DNA of 52,259 bases, from positions 1 to 52,259 of the forward strand of contig JAEORJ010000267.1 of the NCBI GenBank assembly GCA_016840945.1. The letters are read 5' to 3'. The position numbers were made by a program, and so were the translations under genes. Below are positions 35,801 to 44,637 of the stretch, one piece after another (positions within the stretch are counted from its first letter, which is position 1; every line of letters begins with the position of its first letter). The stretch is from Candidatus Gerdarchaeota archaeon. Its GTDB lineage: Archaea > Asgardarchaeota > Heimdallarchaeia > JABLTI01. Below the pieces are notes generated by a model that ran no database searches, was not told the origin of the DNA, and saw only the letters and a program-made list of their open reading frames with translations.

Positions 35801-38017
35801 CTAATCTTGTAATTTTTCAATAAATGGTTTAACTTCATTGAAGAGCCAGTCGGGCCATAACTTTTCTGCTTTTGAAAGTTTAATGACACCAGATTTGTGA
35901 TTCCAACCACGTTTTTCATAAACAGTGTCTTGTAGTTTATTATATCGATCTTCCCGTATCTTGCGAGTTATTGCATGGCGTTCTTCTAATGGCATTTTCT
36001 TAATCTCATCTATAGGTTTCTTTAGATGTTCAGCTAATTGTTGATCATAACGATCAACGCGGCTCTCATACTCTTCAAGAGTAACTGGACCTACTGAACG
36101 ATAAGGTGGATTACTATCATCTGCTCTTCTACCATGCCCTAATCGAACATTAAAGACTCTTTGGAATTGGTAAACTCGTTCACTCATATTAACGAGGTTA
36201 TCCTCTCGTTCTTTTGGTGTATTGCCCATTGGAGTCCCTGTTATTGATTCGTAGATTTTTGCATAATATTGTATATGTTCTGGGACTTTATGAGGTTCAG
36301 CTGTTTGCTTGTTATCCTCAGGAACAACATCATTCCATGGCAATTTGCATAATCCTTGAATAGCAAACCAGGTACGCCAGTAGGGGAACCAACATAAAGC
36401 ATCAGCTTTATTCTCAAAAGTGGGCATGTAATTATGTACCATATCTAAGAATATTAACCAAGCTTCATCATGTTGTGGACCTTTTAGTGTTAATCCATAC
36501 CCACCTTGTTGAGCAAGAGATTCTTTGGTCATATATTCGGAATATTCCAAGCCTTTGTGTTGCATGCCAATATCTTGAACGAATTGTTTTTGTTCATCTG
36601 TCAAGTTATAATTAGCGATGAAGTACTCCTGCATTTTCTTAATACCTTTAGCATACAATCCTGCGAATCCTTTGTCACCTTTAGCAATGCGATGAAGTGC
36701 TTCCATAGCGTTTTCCCAATTACCAAAATTGAGTTCAAGACCATCTGTTCGTTCTTTGTTTAATATACCTGCTTCATAACATTCCATAACAAAAGCCATT
36801 GCGGTACCAACACTTATCGTATCCAAGCCATAAGTGTCACAATAGAAGTTCATTTCAACCACATGATGTGGATCAAAAACACCTAGATTGCTACCACAAC
36901 CAGCTATAGTTTCGTATTCTGGGCCATCTACACAAACAATTTCTCCTTTAAATGGTCCTGTTTGTAATTCTACTCCTTCAACACAATGTGCACAATTAAT
37001 GGCGCATCCACGCCAACATCCATCCCATCCTTTACCCGTATTGGTGAATATTTTTTCGTAAACTTCACCCCAAAGGGTTTCGTCTTTACCATTATCATCT
37101 CTACCGTATTTGAAATTGTATGTTGGTAAGAGATCAAATTCACTCATAATTGAAGGCAAGTGAGCAGTGCCAATTACTCTCATTCTGTTTTGTGTTTTAT
37201 CTAACCTAATGATTTCGCCTGAATGAGCTCTGCCAACTTCTCTCGCAGTATCACGATCAGCGGGATCTTGTGAATCAAAATCAACTGTTGGGCAGTGGGC
37301 TACGATAGCTACAATATTCTTGTCTCTAAAGACTGTTCCTGTACCACCCCTACCAGCTTGCTTTAAATGGTTCAATTCTCTTCTATTATCCCACCAAGAG
37401 AAATTTAAGCAACCAAAATAAGCATTATCTGCACCTGGACCAGCTGATACTACAGAAACAAATAATTTATCGTCTTTACCAGTTTCCTCATCTGTAATTG
37501 CATATTTTGCATTGAGTATCTCAGCTAATAAATGCGATTCCATTGGTAGGTCTTTTGCTGGTTCAATCCAAATTTTTTCCTTAAGACCATCTATGACTAT
37601 TACAACAGGTTCTTTCGCTTTACCGACAATTCGTAGGGCATCAAATCCAGCATATTTCATCCAAGGTCCGAAGAACCCTCCAACATTGGAATCAATTATA
37701 ATATCAGTAAGAGGAGAAATTGTAGTTACTATTGATTTTCCTGCTCCTGGATAACCCATTGTTCCTGCTAATGGACCACCTGCAATACAAAGTGGATTTC
37801 CTGGATCATTCCATTTTAAGATTTTATCCTTTGGCATGACTTCCCACATTAACCAAAGATCATAACCTTTACCACCAATGAATACTTCACGAACTTTTTT
37901 GGGAATATCTAATTCTTTAATTGAGAAATTAGATAAATCAATATGAAGCGCTTTATCTGTATAACCTTGTTTTACTTCTTTGCGCTTATATGATATCTCG
38001 GAAAGTGTTTTTGTCAT
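35801..38017 (-). CDS. aldehyde:ferredoxin oxidoreductase family, tungsten enzyme
   Basis: This 738-residue protein is a tungstopterin enzyme of the AOR family, which oxidises aldehydes to acids with ferredoxin. Family segments include FIGGKGYDLWL near residue 47, GPLAGT near 81, DSNVGGFFGPWMKYAGFDA near 110, and the cysteine segment GCWRGCAINCAHC near 333. A late cysteine in GLCKLPW (about 572) is the likely fourth cluster ligand. At 738 residues it is longer than the roughly 605-residue classical AOR, and the first two cysteines are three residues apart rather than two. The exact aldehyde substrate is unknown. ATG start with GGTGA upstream. Confidence 0.8.
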   Translation of the reverse strand: MTKTLSEISYKRKEVKQGYTDKALHIDLSNFSIKELDIPKKVREVFIGGKGYDLWLMWEVMPKDKILKWNDPGNPLCIAGGPLAGTMGYPGAGKSIVTTISPLTDIIIDSNVGGFFGPWMKYAGFDALRIVGKAKEPVVIVIDGLKEKIWIEPAKDLPMESHLLAEILNAKYAITDEETGKDDKLFVSVVSAGPGADNAYFGCLNFSWWDNRRELNHLKQAGRGGTGTVFRDKNIVAIVAHCPTVDFDSQDPADRDTAREVGRAHSGEIIRLDKTQNRMRVIGTAHLPSIMSEFDLLPTYNFKYGRDDNGKDETLWGEVYEKIFTNTGKGWDGCWRGCAINCAHCVEGVELQTGPFKGEIVCVDGPEYETIAGCGSNLGVFDPHHVVEMNFYCDTYGLDTISVGTAMAFVMECYEAGILNKERTDGLELNFGNWENAMEALHRIAKGDKGFAGLYAKGIKKMQEYFIANYNLTDEQKQFVQDIGMQHKGLEYSEYMTKESLAQQGGYGLTLKGPQHDEAWLIFLDMVHNYMPTFENKADALCWFPYWRTWFAIQGLCKLPWNDVVPEDNKQTAEPHKVPEHIQYYAKIYESITGTPMGNTPKEREDNLVNMSERVYQFQRVFNVRLGHGRRADDSNPPYRSVGPVTLEEYESRVDRYDQQLAEHLKKPIDEIKKMPLEERHAITRKIREDRYNKLQDTVYEKRGWNHKSGVIKLSKAEKLWPDWLFNEVKPFIEKLQD

Positions 38018-38197
38018 TTTACAAATTCACCATTTTTCATTTTTTTACTTTGATTTATGGATTATTCAATAAACTTCTCAAACTTAAATCTTATGTCAAG
38101 AAACCGATAGGAATAATTGTACATATCGTATTGGTTTCAATTTTACAATTAAATCATTATTTAAGGTTAAGCTAACCAGGTAAACGTTTTAAACAGA

Positions 38198-38230
38198 AGA
38201 AAAAAGAAAATAAGATTCTTTTTAGGAATC
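38198..38230 (-). terminator. hairpin plus T-rich tract after RDD gene
   Basis: On the minus strand GATTC and GAATC pair around a 7-base loop right at the stop codon, followed by TTATTTTCTTTTTTC. Weak but well placed. Confidence 0.5.
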
Positions 38231-38754
38231 TATCCACTATCAAGAATTACAATAGTTTTTGCTTGTTGATCAGCAAATCTCTGACGATTAGGATTACTAT
38301 TAATTAAATACACACCAACTAAACCAAAGAATAGAAAGTCAATAATTGAGAAAACTAAGCGCAAAAGAGCAACGCCTGTATCGTTTTTGGCCATTCTGCG
38401 AATCTTGCCTTCATCCAAATCTTCAATGATCATCACTCTTATTCTTTTGAATCTTTTACCTATGGTTTGTCCTTCATGTCTGATTTGCCAGAAAACCATG
38501 TAGTAAATATCAAATCCCATCCATACTAAGAATGCTAATACACCAACAATTGAAAGTAAAATAACATATACTTCGTCATTTATACCTCCTGATCCAGCAT
38601 CAATAGCTACAGTTATACCCCAAGCTATTAGGATAAGGATTCCACCAGCTAGAGCTCCTAGTTGCATAATGAAAAAATCTATAATATAAGCTATAATTCT
38701 ATCTCCTAATGAAGCCAGTGGTTCTTTAATCGTACTTTGTTTTTCACTCAACAA
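38230..38754 (-). CDS. RDD-family membrane protein
   Basis: This 174-residue protein begins with the RDD N-terminal pattern (LGDRIIAYIIDFFIMQLGAL, about 17-36), in which the Arg-Asp pair opens the first helix. It has a second hydrophobic segment, then QIRHEGQTIGKRFKRIRV (about 92-109) and a third helix. The role of RDD proteins is unclear; some bacterial ones act as ion exchangers. The start is one of two adjacent TTG codons 5-8 bases after AGGAGG. It is read divergently from the amidohydrolase gene. Confidence 0.75.
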   Translation of the reverse strand: MLSEKQSTIKEPLASLGDRIIAYIIDFFIMQLGALAGGILILIAWGITVAIDAGSGGINDEVYVILLSIVGVLAFLVWMGFDIYYMVFWQIRHEGQTIGKRFKRIRVMIIEDLDEGKIRRMAKNDTGVALLRLVFSIIDFLFFGLVGVYLINSNPNRQRFADQQAKTIVILDSG

Positions 38755-38848
38755 ACATACCTCCTCGTTATAAAATAAAAAATTGAAATAAAAACATTTA
38801 GCATAATATTTTTTTAATGATAATAACTAGTGTACTTGGGGTTTTTTA

Positions 38849-40039
38849 TTGGAAAAGTCAATTGATCATAAAATAATTATTCATAATTGTCATATTCATA
38901 CTTTTACGAATAAAGATATTCCAAGGAATTTTTATCCAATGGGTATAGTTCGTTTTATTTCTCGTTATCATGTAGGATTTGCTCGTTGGTTAAATAATAG
39001 AATAAAACAAACCGGTAGCGATTTATTTGATCGCTATGCAAATTTTCTTCGCTTAATTAGTTGTGAAGAACAGGAAGATATTTTCAATTACATTCGACAG
39101 TTTTATCCAACTAATACTTTGACTAAATTTGTTGTTCTATCTATGGATATGAATTATATGCAAGCTGGTTCTATTAAACGAGGTTTTCGAGAGCAGTTGG
39201 AAAAATTATCTAAATTAAAAGAAAAGCTTGATGCTAATGATGAATTTACTGAAATAATACCTTTTATTGCAATAGATCCTCGAAGACCAGAAATAACTTC
39301 TTTGGTCAAAGAATTTGTTGAACAAAACGGTTTTGGTGGATTAAAGCTATACCCACCTTTGGGTTATTTTCCTTACGATGAAAGGTTAAATGATATTTAT
39401 CAATATGCAGAAGATCACAATTTGCCTATAATAGCTCATTGCTCAAAAAGTGGTCCAGTATATTATCGAGCAAGCAAACGTAAAATAATCGAGGAATTGG
39501 AACAAAAAATTGATTATACCATTTTTCCTGAACCATTTTACAAAAGAAAATCTAAGAAGGAATTATGTAATTATTTTACTCATCCTCTGAACTACGTTAA
39601 AATTCTCAAGAATTTTCCAAAGCTAAGAATATGTTTAGCTCATTTTGGAGGTGGTTCTCAATGGAGCAAGTGGTTAAATCCAACAACTGTAGGTGTTTGT
39701 GAGGAGTTGAAGAAAACTGCTAATAATAAAAAGAAAAAGGAGTTTTTGGAAGCAACAGAACCCAGTTGGTTTGGAGTTATATATGATATGATAAAGGAGT
39801 ATCCAAACCTTTACACTGATATTTCATTCACATTAAGTAACTTGAGCTATTTACCAATGTTGAAAATAATATTACTTAATAAAAACATTCAACACAAAAT
39901 TCTGTTTGGATCAGATTTCTTTATGACCGAAATTGAGACATCAGATAGGAAATTTAGTATTGATATTAGAGGTTATCTTGGAGAAGATTTGTACAAGAAA
40001 ATTGTTATTGAAAATCCAAAAGAGTTCCTTAAGTTATGA
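38849..40039 (+). CDS. metal-dependent amidohydrolase (amidohydrolase_2 type)
   Basis: This 396-residue protein has a TIM-barrel amidohydrolase pattern with NCHIHTF (HxH metal ligands, about residues 13-19), GLKLYPPLG (about 168), IIAHCSKSG (about 196), ICLAHFGGG (about 262) and FGSDFFM (about 350) for the final aspartate. This family includes decarboxylases and lactonases as well as amidases, so the reaction is open. TTG start with a GGGGT Shine-Dalgarno-like run about 8 bases upstream. A hairpin follows its stop. Confidence 0.75.
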   Translation: MEKSIDHKIIIHNCHIHTFTNKDIPRNFYPMGIVRFISRYHVGFARWLNNRIKQTGSDLFDRYANFLRLISCEEQEDIFNYIRQFYPTNTLTKFVVLSMDMNYMQAGSIKRGFREQLEKLSKLKEKLDANDEFTEIIPFIAIDPRRPEITSLVKEFVEQNGFGGLKLYPPLGYFPYDERLNDIYQYAEDHNLPIIAHCSKSGPVYYRASKRKIIEELEQKIDYTIFPEPFYKRKSKKELCNYFTHPLNYVKILKNFPKLRICLAHFGGGSQWSKWLNPTTVGVCEELKKTANNKKKKEFLEATEPSWFGVIYDMIKEYPNLYTDISFTLSNLSYLPMLKIILLNKNIQHKILFGSDFFMTEIETSDRKFSIDIRGYLGEDLYKKIVIENPKEFLKL

Positions 40040-40066
40040 ATGAGAGAGTTATCTCATTCATTTTTA
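40036..40066. terminator. bidirectional hairpin between convergent genes
   Basis: ATGAATGAGA and TCTCATTCAT form a 10-bp stem with loop GAGTTA across the amidohydrolase stop and just before the deacetylase stop, followed by a TTTTTAAAA tract. It is the strongest of the shared terminators here. Confidence 0.65.
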
Positions 40067-40777
40067 AAATAAGTATGGTTGAGCAGTTCGCCAGAGAATT
40101 TTGGTAAAAGCTTCAGCGTATTTTACACCTGCCATTCGACCGAAAGTTACTAGTTGAGCTTCAATGAAGTTTTTCACAGGCCATTGTCCATAGGCTTCTC
40201 TATAAACATCTAAAACAGCCATTATAGTCTCATATTGTTCAGAAACATCTACAAAGAACGGTTTATCCAGATTATTATCAATTGGTGAATACGTTGTAAA
40301 TAGACTCATTGGTGTTCGATGAGGTTCATAAGGGCAGTCTGGATTTTTATATCTTGCATAAGAAGTTGCATCAAGAACTATTTGATGGGTATATCGGTGA
40401 TCTGGATGTCCTAATCCTAATTGTTCTGAACGACTCCAAGTTATTATGATATCAGGTTTAATTTCTTTAAAATGCATAGCTACCTTCTTGCCATTTTCAA
40501 CTGATGGAAAAACAGCTGAATCTGGTAAATCTAATATACGATATTCTGCACCAATTATTTTTTCGATTTTTCTAGCATGTCCTGCTCTAATTGTTTTTAT
40601 CTCATCTGGTGAACAACATAATGAAGATGCATTTTCACCTTGAGTCAAAAAAATACCATAAACTTTGTCTCCTCTTTTACTATGATTAGCTAAGGTGCCA
40701 ATAATTGAAGCTTCATCATCTGGATGAGCGAAAACTGCTACAATTTTCAAGGATTTCTTATCGTTTAAACTTGTCAT
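40064..40777 (-). CDS. PIG-L (LmbE-type) deacetylase
   Basis: This 237-residue metal-dependent deacetylase has the AHPDDE motif (FAHPDDEASIIGTL, about 16-29) and the HPDHRYTH segment (about 124-131). These hold the zinc of the PIG-L/LmbE/BshB family, which removes acetyl groups from N-acetylglucosamine-containing compounds. The substrate here is unknown; a lipid- or thiol-linked glucosamine is the common type. ATG start; it converges with the amidohydrolase gene. Confidence 0.85.
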   Translation of the reverse strand: MTSLNDKKSLKIVAVFAHPDDEASIIGTLANHSKRGDKVYGIFLTQGENASSLCCSPDEIKTIRAGHARKIEKIIGAEYRILDLPDSAVFPSVENGKKVAMHFKEIKPDIIITWSRSEQLGLGHPDHRYTHQIVLDATSYARYKNPDCPYEPHRTPMSLFTTYSPIDNNLDKPFFVDVSEQYETIMAVLDVYREAYGQWPVKNFIEAQLVTFGRMAGVKYAEAFTKILWRTAQPYLF

Positions 40778-40885
40778 GATTAAACATAACCATACTCTTT
40801 AAAAAATTTTAAACTATGAAAATTAAAGAAAAACAGCAAGAATTCTATATTAAATGAAATGAAAATCATTTCCCAAGGAATTAAT

Positions 40886-41443
40886 TTATAATCTCCCGGG
40901 AACACTTTCTTTTGCTTTTTCTATTAATTTAGTTGTTACTTCCGTGAAAGATTCATTAACATTTTCACCAGATTTAGCACTGGTTTCAATATAGGTTAAT
41001 GCTTTGATCTTTTTAGCAAAAGCTAAAGCATCTTTTTTAGAAACACTTCGAAGGTCTGTTAAATCATTTTTGTTACCAATTAGAATAGTTAATACATCTT
41101 TACCAGCATTCTTGATTAGATCTTCATACCAATCCTGTAATTTTGCTAACGTAGCAGGTCTTGTGAGATCAAAAACTAAGAGTGCAGCTTTTGCTCCTCT
41201 AAAGAACATTGCTCTAAATACATCAAATCTTTGCTGACCTGCAATATCCCAAATCGATAATGTAGCATTATCTGCCCCTATTTTCATTCGTTTACTATAA
41301 GGCTCCATCCCGACAGTCAATAGATAGTCGGATTTGAATTTGCCATGGACGAATTTTATTGTTAGACTTGTTTTCCCAACTGCTGCTTCGCCTATGAGTA
41401 ACACCTTAAAGATGAAGGTTCCTTCTTTATTTTGAAGATCCAT
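40886..41443 (-). CDS. Ras/Rab-like small GTPase
   Basis: This 185-residue GTPase has all five G motifs. P-loop GEAAVGKTS is at 18-26, switch I threonine (LTVGMEP) at about 43, WDIAGQ at 65-70 (the Gln of switch II present), NKND at 124-127 and ETSAK at 153-157. It should bind and hydrolyse GTP. The C-terminus ends KESVPGRL without cysteines, so prenyl anchoring as in eukaryotic Rabs is not expected. GAGGTC precedes the ATG. The zinc-ribbon gene 20 bases upstream is probably co-transcribed. Such Rab-like GTPases are abundant in Asgard archaea. Confidence 0.9.
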   Translation of the reverse strand: MDLQNKEGTFIFKVLLIGEAAVGKTSLTIKFVHGKFKSDYLLTVGMEPYSKRMKIGADNATLSIWDIAGQQRFDVFRAMFFRGAKAALLVFDLTRPATLAKLQDWYEDLIKNAGKDVLTILIGNKNDLTDLRSVSKKDALAFAKKIKALTYIETSAKSGENVNESFTEVTTKLIEKAKESVPGRL

Positions 41444-41463
41444 TTTTTGACCTCTTTTGTTTC

Positions 41464-41727
41464 TTATGAGCTTGCTATTTTTGTTCCTAGAAATACCAGC
41501 CGTGGCATTTCAAGAAGCATGATTACTTCTTGGTTTGGTATCCCCGAAACAACGGTATATTTTGCCTCGTATTTTGAAGCACATATCGGACATACGAAGA
41601 ACAGTTTCTGTTCGTTTGTATTTAATATTGTTGATGGTGTAAATGTTTGTCTGCAGATTTTATTTTTACATCTAAAGATTATTAATGGGTCTATTTGGTC
41701 TAGATTCCTGTTCACCCTCGAATACAC
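41464..41727 (-). CDS. small zinc-ribbon protein beside GTPase
   Basis: This 87-residue reading frame has two cysteine pairs (FRCKNKICRQ at about 18-24, and FVCPICASKYE at about 44-50) typical of a small zinc-binding fold, and a hydrophobic C-terminal third. The start is GTG near a GGAAG-like site. It ends 20 bases before the GTPase ATG, so they probably share a transcript. Homology to a known family is not evident. A link to GTPase regulation is inference from position only. Confidence 0.5.
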   Translation of the reverse strand: MYSRVNRNLDQIDPLIIFRCKNKICRQTFTPSTILNTNEQKLFFVCPICASKYEAKYTVVSGIPNQEVIMLLEMPRLVFLGTKIASS

Positions 41728-41877
41728 CAGCTTCCAAGTACTTGTTTGACACCATTTAAACCAACATATTCTCTTTAAATGGTTCTAAATTATAATTTTT
41801 TGTTGCTGACATTTTCTTCGTATTTATCTTTTATTATTATGCTTACCACTAATAACATCTTAGGACTTATTAATAAA

Positions 41878-42276
41878 TTATTCACTACTGAACAATTCTT
41901 TGATTTTTTCAGCCCATTTCTCTGTAAACTCTTTTTCTATATCAGCATTTCGTAATTCTTCAGTTACCATTAAAGCTATTTCTTCAATAATGGGGTACAT
42001 ACTATTGCATTGGGTACATTTCAGCATACCTTCTGCAATTTCCTTTGAAAAACAATTCATACAATCCTTTTCATAAGTAATGTTTTTTCTCTGTTCACTG
42101 TCCTCATCTAATTTGACTTTGTTTTTCGCACAAAAAAATCTACAAACAAGAGAGCTATCTTTATTTCTTTGCGGAACTTTTGGTTCTTCTATATCTTTCT
42201 CTTGAAAAGGATATAACTCCAATGGCCAATGTTTATCTCGAGGACAAACTAAGATATCAAGTAACCTTAGCTTCAA
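41878..42276 (-). CDS. Trm112-like methyltransferase activator
   Basis: This 132-residue protein begins KLRLLDILVCPRDKHWPLEL, the Trm112 start, with a zinc-binding cysteine pair later (MLKCTQCNSMYPIIEEIALM). In archaea and eukaryotes Trm112 stabilises and activates methyltransferases for tRNA, rRNA and translation factors. An extra cysteine-containing insert (about 45-80) distinguishes it. TTG start with GGAGAA. Which methyltransferase it activates is not indicated. Confidence 0.75.
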   Translation of the reverse strand: MKLRLLDILVCPRDKHWPLELYPFQEKDIEEPKVPQRNKDSSLVCRFFCAKNKVKLDEDSEQRKNITYEKDCMNCFSKEIAEGMLKCTQCNSMYPIIEEIALMVTEELRNADIEKEFTEKWAEKIKELFSSE

Positions 42277-42353
42277 TTTTTAAATTCTCCAAATTATTTA
42301 ACATATGTATAAGCTAATTATATATGAAACCTTTCTTATTATCCTTTAAAAAG

Positions 42354-43121
42354 CTAATTTTTATAGGCATCTTCTAAAGCGATTAGATGGGAATTTTGAT
42401 AGAATTGTTTCAGCATCTGTCCTAGATTATATCTCAAAAAATCCTTTCTTCTAACAGAATGTAATTCTTCACTTTTGATTTTTAATTTCTCCTCTATCAA
42501 CCATCTCGTTGCCTTCCTAGCAATTTCTATAGATTCGCCTACCCAATAGTTTTTAACACTAAATTCCCATGGACGATATTTGCCAGGAAATAAAGCATCT
42601 ATTGCTAAATAAGGCGAGCTATTATACAATGTTTGCAACATTCCCCCCAAACCAAATTCTTTGAATTTTTTATAAGTGACTTTTTTTGGAATTTCCTCTT
42701 CACTTAAATCCAATTCCTTGATGAGATTTCTAATTGCTTCTAATGAACGCAATTTTCCAATTCTTCCTTCCCAAATTCCTGTCATACCTTTGGGAAATTG
42801 CCATGCTTTAAAGCATCCTGGATAAGCATAATCTAATGCTTTGAAATATGAAGAACCAAAGAATTCCACTAATATCCTAAAAAGTCCTGCATCATGAAAT
42901 GTTTGAGCTGTGATTCTACTTGGTACTTCTTCTAAAGCCAATTTCAGATGTTCTTCTATTAAGTATCTAATAGCTATTTTTGAATGTTCTTTGCCTTTAT
43001 CACATCGCCAAAATCCATATGGTAATTGAGCAATTTTCCCCTCTAATTTAAATTTAATTAATTTCCTAACATCATCCTCAGTTAGACTTGTCTCTCTAGT
43101 TTTTAGATTTATATTATTCAA
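42354..43121 (-). CDS. hypothetical protein made of three ~66-residue tandem repeats
   Basis: This 255-residue protein repeats one unit three times. The shared features are a helix like AIRYLIEEHLKL, a conserved F-x-(D/E)-x-(G)L..ML segment, S-(Y/P)-x-x-A-(L/I)-(D) with (Y/F)PG, and a (W)-(E/Q)-F ending. Copies begin at about residues 48, 129 and 199, the last being shorter. I do not recognise a name with confidence; a DUF4046-like domain is possible. The repeats could bind nucleic acid or protein. TTG start, with GGAG about ten bases upstream. Confidence 0.55.
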   Translation of the reverse strand: MNNINLKTRETSLTEDDVRKLIKFKLEGKIAQLPYGFWRCDKGKEHSKIAIRYLIEEHLKLALEEVPSRITAQTFHDAGLFRILVEFFGSSYFKALDYAYPGCFKAWQFPKGMTGIWEGRIGKLRSLEAIRNLIKELDLSEEEIPKKVTYKKFKEFGLGGMLQTLYNSSPYLAIDALFPGKYRPWEFSVKNYWVGESIEIARKATRWLIEEKLKIKSEELHSVRRKDFLRYNLGQMLKQFYQNSHLIALEDAYKN

Positions 43122-43269
43122 ACATTAACGCTCCTTAGTCTAACTTTTTGTTTATATTCAACTCTTCCTCTTCGGAAATTTTGCATTTAAAAGTATAAAC
43201 CAAACCACAAATAACATTATTATACAAGATTCTACTTCTAAACCTCTAATTTGTTGGGGGACTAATAAT

Positions 43270-43953
43270 ATGCCGACCCGAGAAGAAGTATTAGCAAAAC
43301 TTGCAGAAGATCCACATGCTTATTGTTCCTCCAGTTTAGCTGGTGTTGATTTAAGCAATTCTGAATTACTTGATATTGATTTTTTTGACACTGATTTAAC
43401 TAATGCAAAATTAGATGGCGCCATTTTTGACGGAGCAACCTTTGATGCAGCTAATCTTGAAGGCGCAAGTATGATTAAAGCTTCATTTAAGAAAGCAAAA
43501 TTCGAGGAATCAATAATCACTAAAGCAAATCTTACTGAAGCAGATTTCACAGAAGCTACTTTGCCAGATGCAACACTCGATGATTCTATTATGGAAGGTG
43601 CCATTTTTATAAAATGCGATTTAGGTAATAGTAGTTTTTATGACGTGAAAGCTGCGGGAGCAAAGTTTAACAATTCAAAATTATCTTTAGCAAGTTTGGA
43701 CTATAGCGATTTTTCAGGTGCAGATTTTACCTATTGTAATCTTCAATTTGCATCACTAAGAGAAACAAATCTTAAAGGAGCAATAATGACTAAAGCTCTA
43801 TTAAAAGAAGCACGATTAATAAAAGCGAATTTAGAAGATGCTGACCTTTCAGGAGCAATAATGGATGGAGCTGATATGAAAGATGCTATTGTCACAAATA
43901 CTAAATTCCTTGGAGCAGTTATGAAAGGAGTAAAAAATAGACCTCCCCGTTAG
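43270..43953 (+). CDS. pentapeptide-repeat protein
   Basis: This 227-residue protein is built of A(D/N)LxxA-type pentapeptides through about residues 24-217 (for example AKLDGAIFDGATF, DADLSGAIMDGADM), which fold into a right-handed square beta-helix. There is no hydrophobic helix and no catalytic site. It begins with ATG after TTGGGGGACTAATA. Functions vary from gyrase protection to protein scaffolding; here none can be specified. Confidence 0.85.
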   Translation: MPTREEVLAKLAEDPHAYCSSSLAGVDLSNSELLDIDFFDTDLTNAKLDGAIFDGATFDAANLEGASMIKASFKKAKFEESIITKANLTEADFTEATLPDATLDDSIMEGAIFIKCDLGNSSFYDVKAAGAKFNNSKLSLASLDYSDFSGADFTYCNLQFASLRETNLKGAIMTKALLKEARLIKANLEDADLSGAIMDGADMKDAIVTNTKFLGAVMKGVKNRPPR

Positions 43954-44013
43954 GATTTAGTCTTTTCTATCTTACGCTATCTTCTGTGTTTTAGAAAATC
44001 TTTTTTTAGTTAG

Positions 44014-44571
44014 TTGCTATATAATTTATTTACCGACAAAAAACCAGCAGAGGGATTAGTAACGAACGATTTTGAATACACAAAAATGATTGAACAAATA
44101 AGATCTCAAATTAATCAAAAAGAAAGAGAAGAATTGTTCGATTTTATCGGCGAAAAAGGCGATAATAGATTTATTGAACCATTAACTGAACTGATAAAAT
44201 TAGAAGATAGCCCTATACTAAGGCAATCATTATACAGCACTTTCACCAAAATAGGAACTGAATTAGCAGAAGAAGTAATTAAAGAACAAATTAGAGTGAA
44301 ACTACCAAAAGATGATGGCAAGAAAATATCTAAGAAATCATGGCAAGACGCAGTAGATTTTTTGGTTAATAATTTAGAACCAACATTTATCAAGAAAACA
44401 AAACAATTAATTCAAATTGAAGGCCCATTATGGGGTGTAAAAAGTAAAGGTGGAATAGGAGTCTATATCCGAAATCTTTTGCGGAACAACGGATTTAATT
44501 GGGGCGAATCAGCTTTAGAAAGTTATTGGCCTTGGGTTCTAGAAGATGCACTACAAAAAATTAACAAATAA
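44014..44571 (+). CDS. hypothetical protein with conserved Trp/Gly C-terminus
   Basis: This reading frame of up to 185 residues opens at TTG 44014; ATG at 44086 would give 161 residues. The middle holds two helical repeats of HEAT type (NRFIEPLTELIKLEDSPILRQ). The C-terminal third has LWGVKSKGGIGVYIRNLLRN and WGESALESYWPWVLEDAL, a distinctive conserved-looking motif. Function unknown. A hairpin lies downstream before the convergent small membrane protein. Confidence 0.55.
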   Translation: MLYNLFTDKKPAEGLVTNDFEYTKMIEQIRSQINQKEREELFDFIGEKGDNRFIEPLTELIKLEDSPILRQSLYSTFTKIGTELAEEVIKEQIRVKLPKDDGKKISKKSWQDAVDFLVNNLEPTFIKKTKQLIQIEGPLWGVKSKGGIGVYIRNLLRNNGFNWGESALESYWPWVLEDALQKINK

Positions 44572-44601
44572 TACTAAAGATTGATTTAAAAAAATTAGGT
44601 T

Positions 44602-44630
44602 ATGGAGAAAATTATTCTCCATTTTATTAT
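44602..44630. terminator. bidirectional hairpin between convergent genes
   Basis: ATGGAGAA and TTCTCCAT form an 8-bp stem with a 5-base loop, then a TTTATTAT tract, between convergent genes ending at 44571 and 44638. Likely a shared terminator. Confidence 0.6.
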
Positions 44631-44637
44631 CTTATCT

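Noticed and set aside
35641..35919. Minus-strand frame overlapping the end of the AOR gene
   Set aside because: It is out of phase with the AOR gene, spans its terminator and has only Phe/Ile/Tyr-rich AT-driven sequence.
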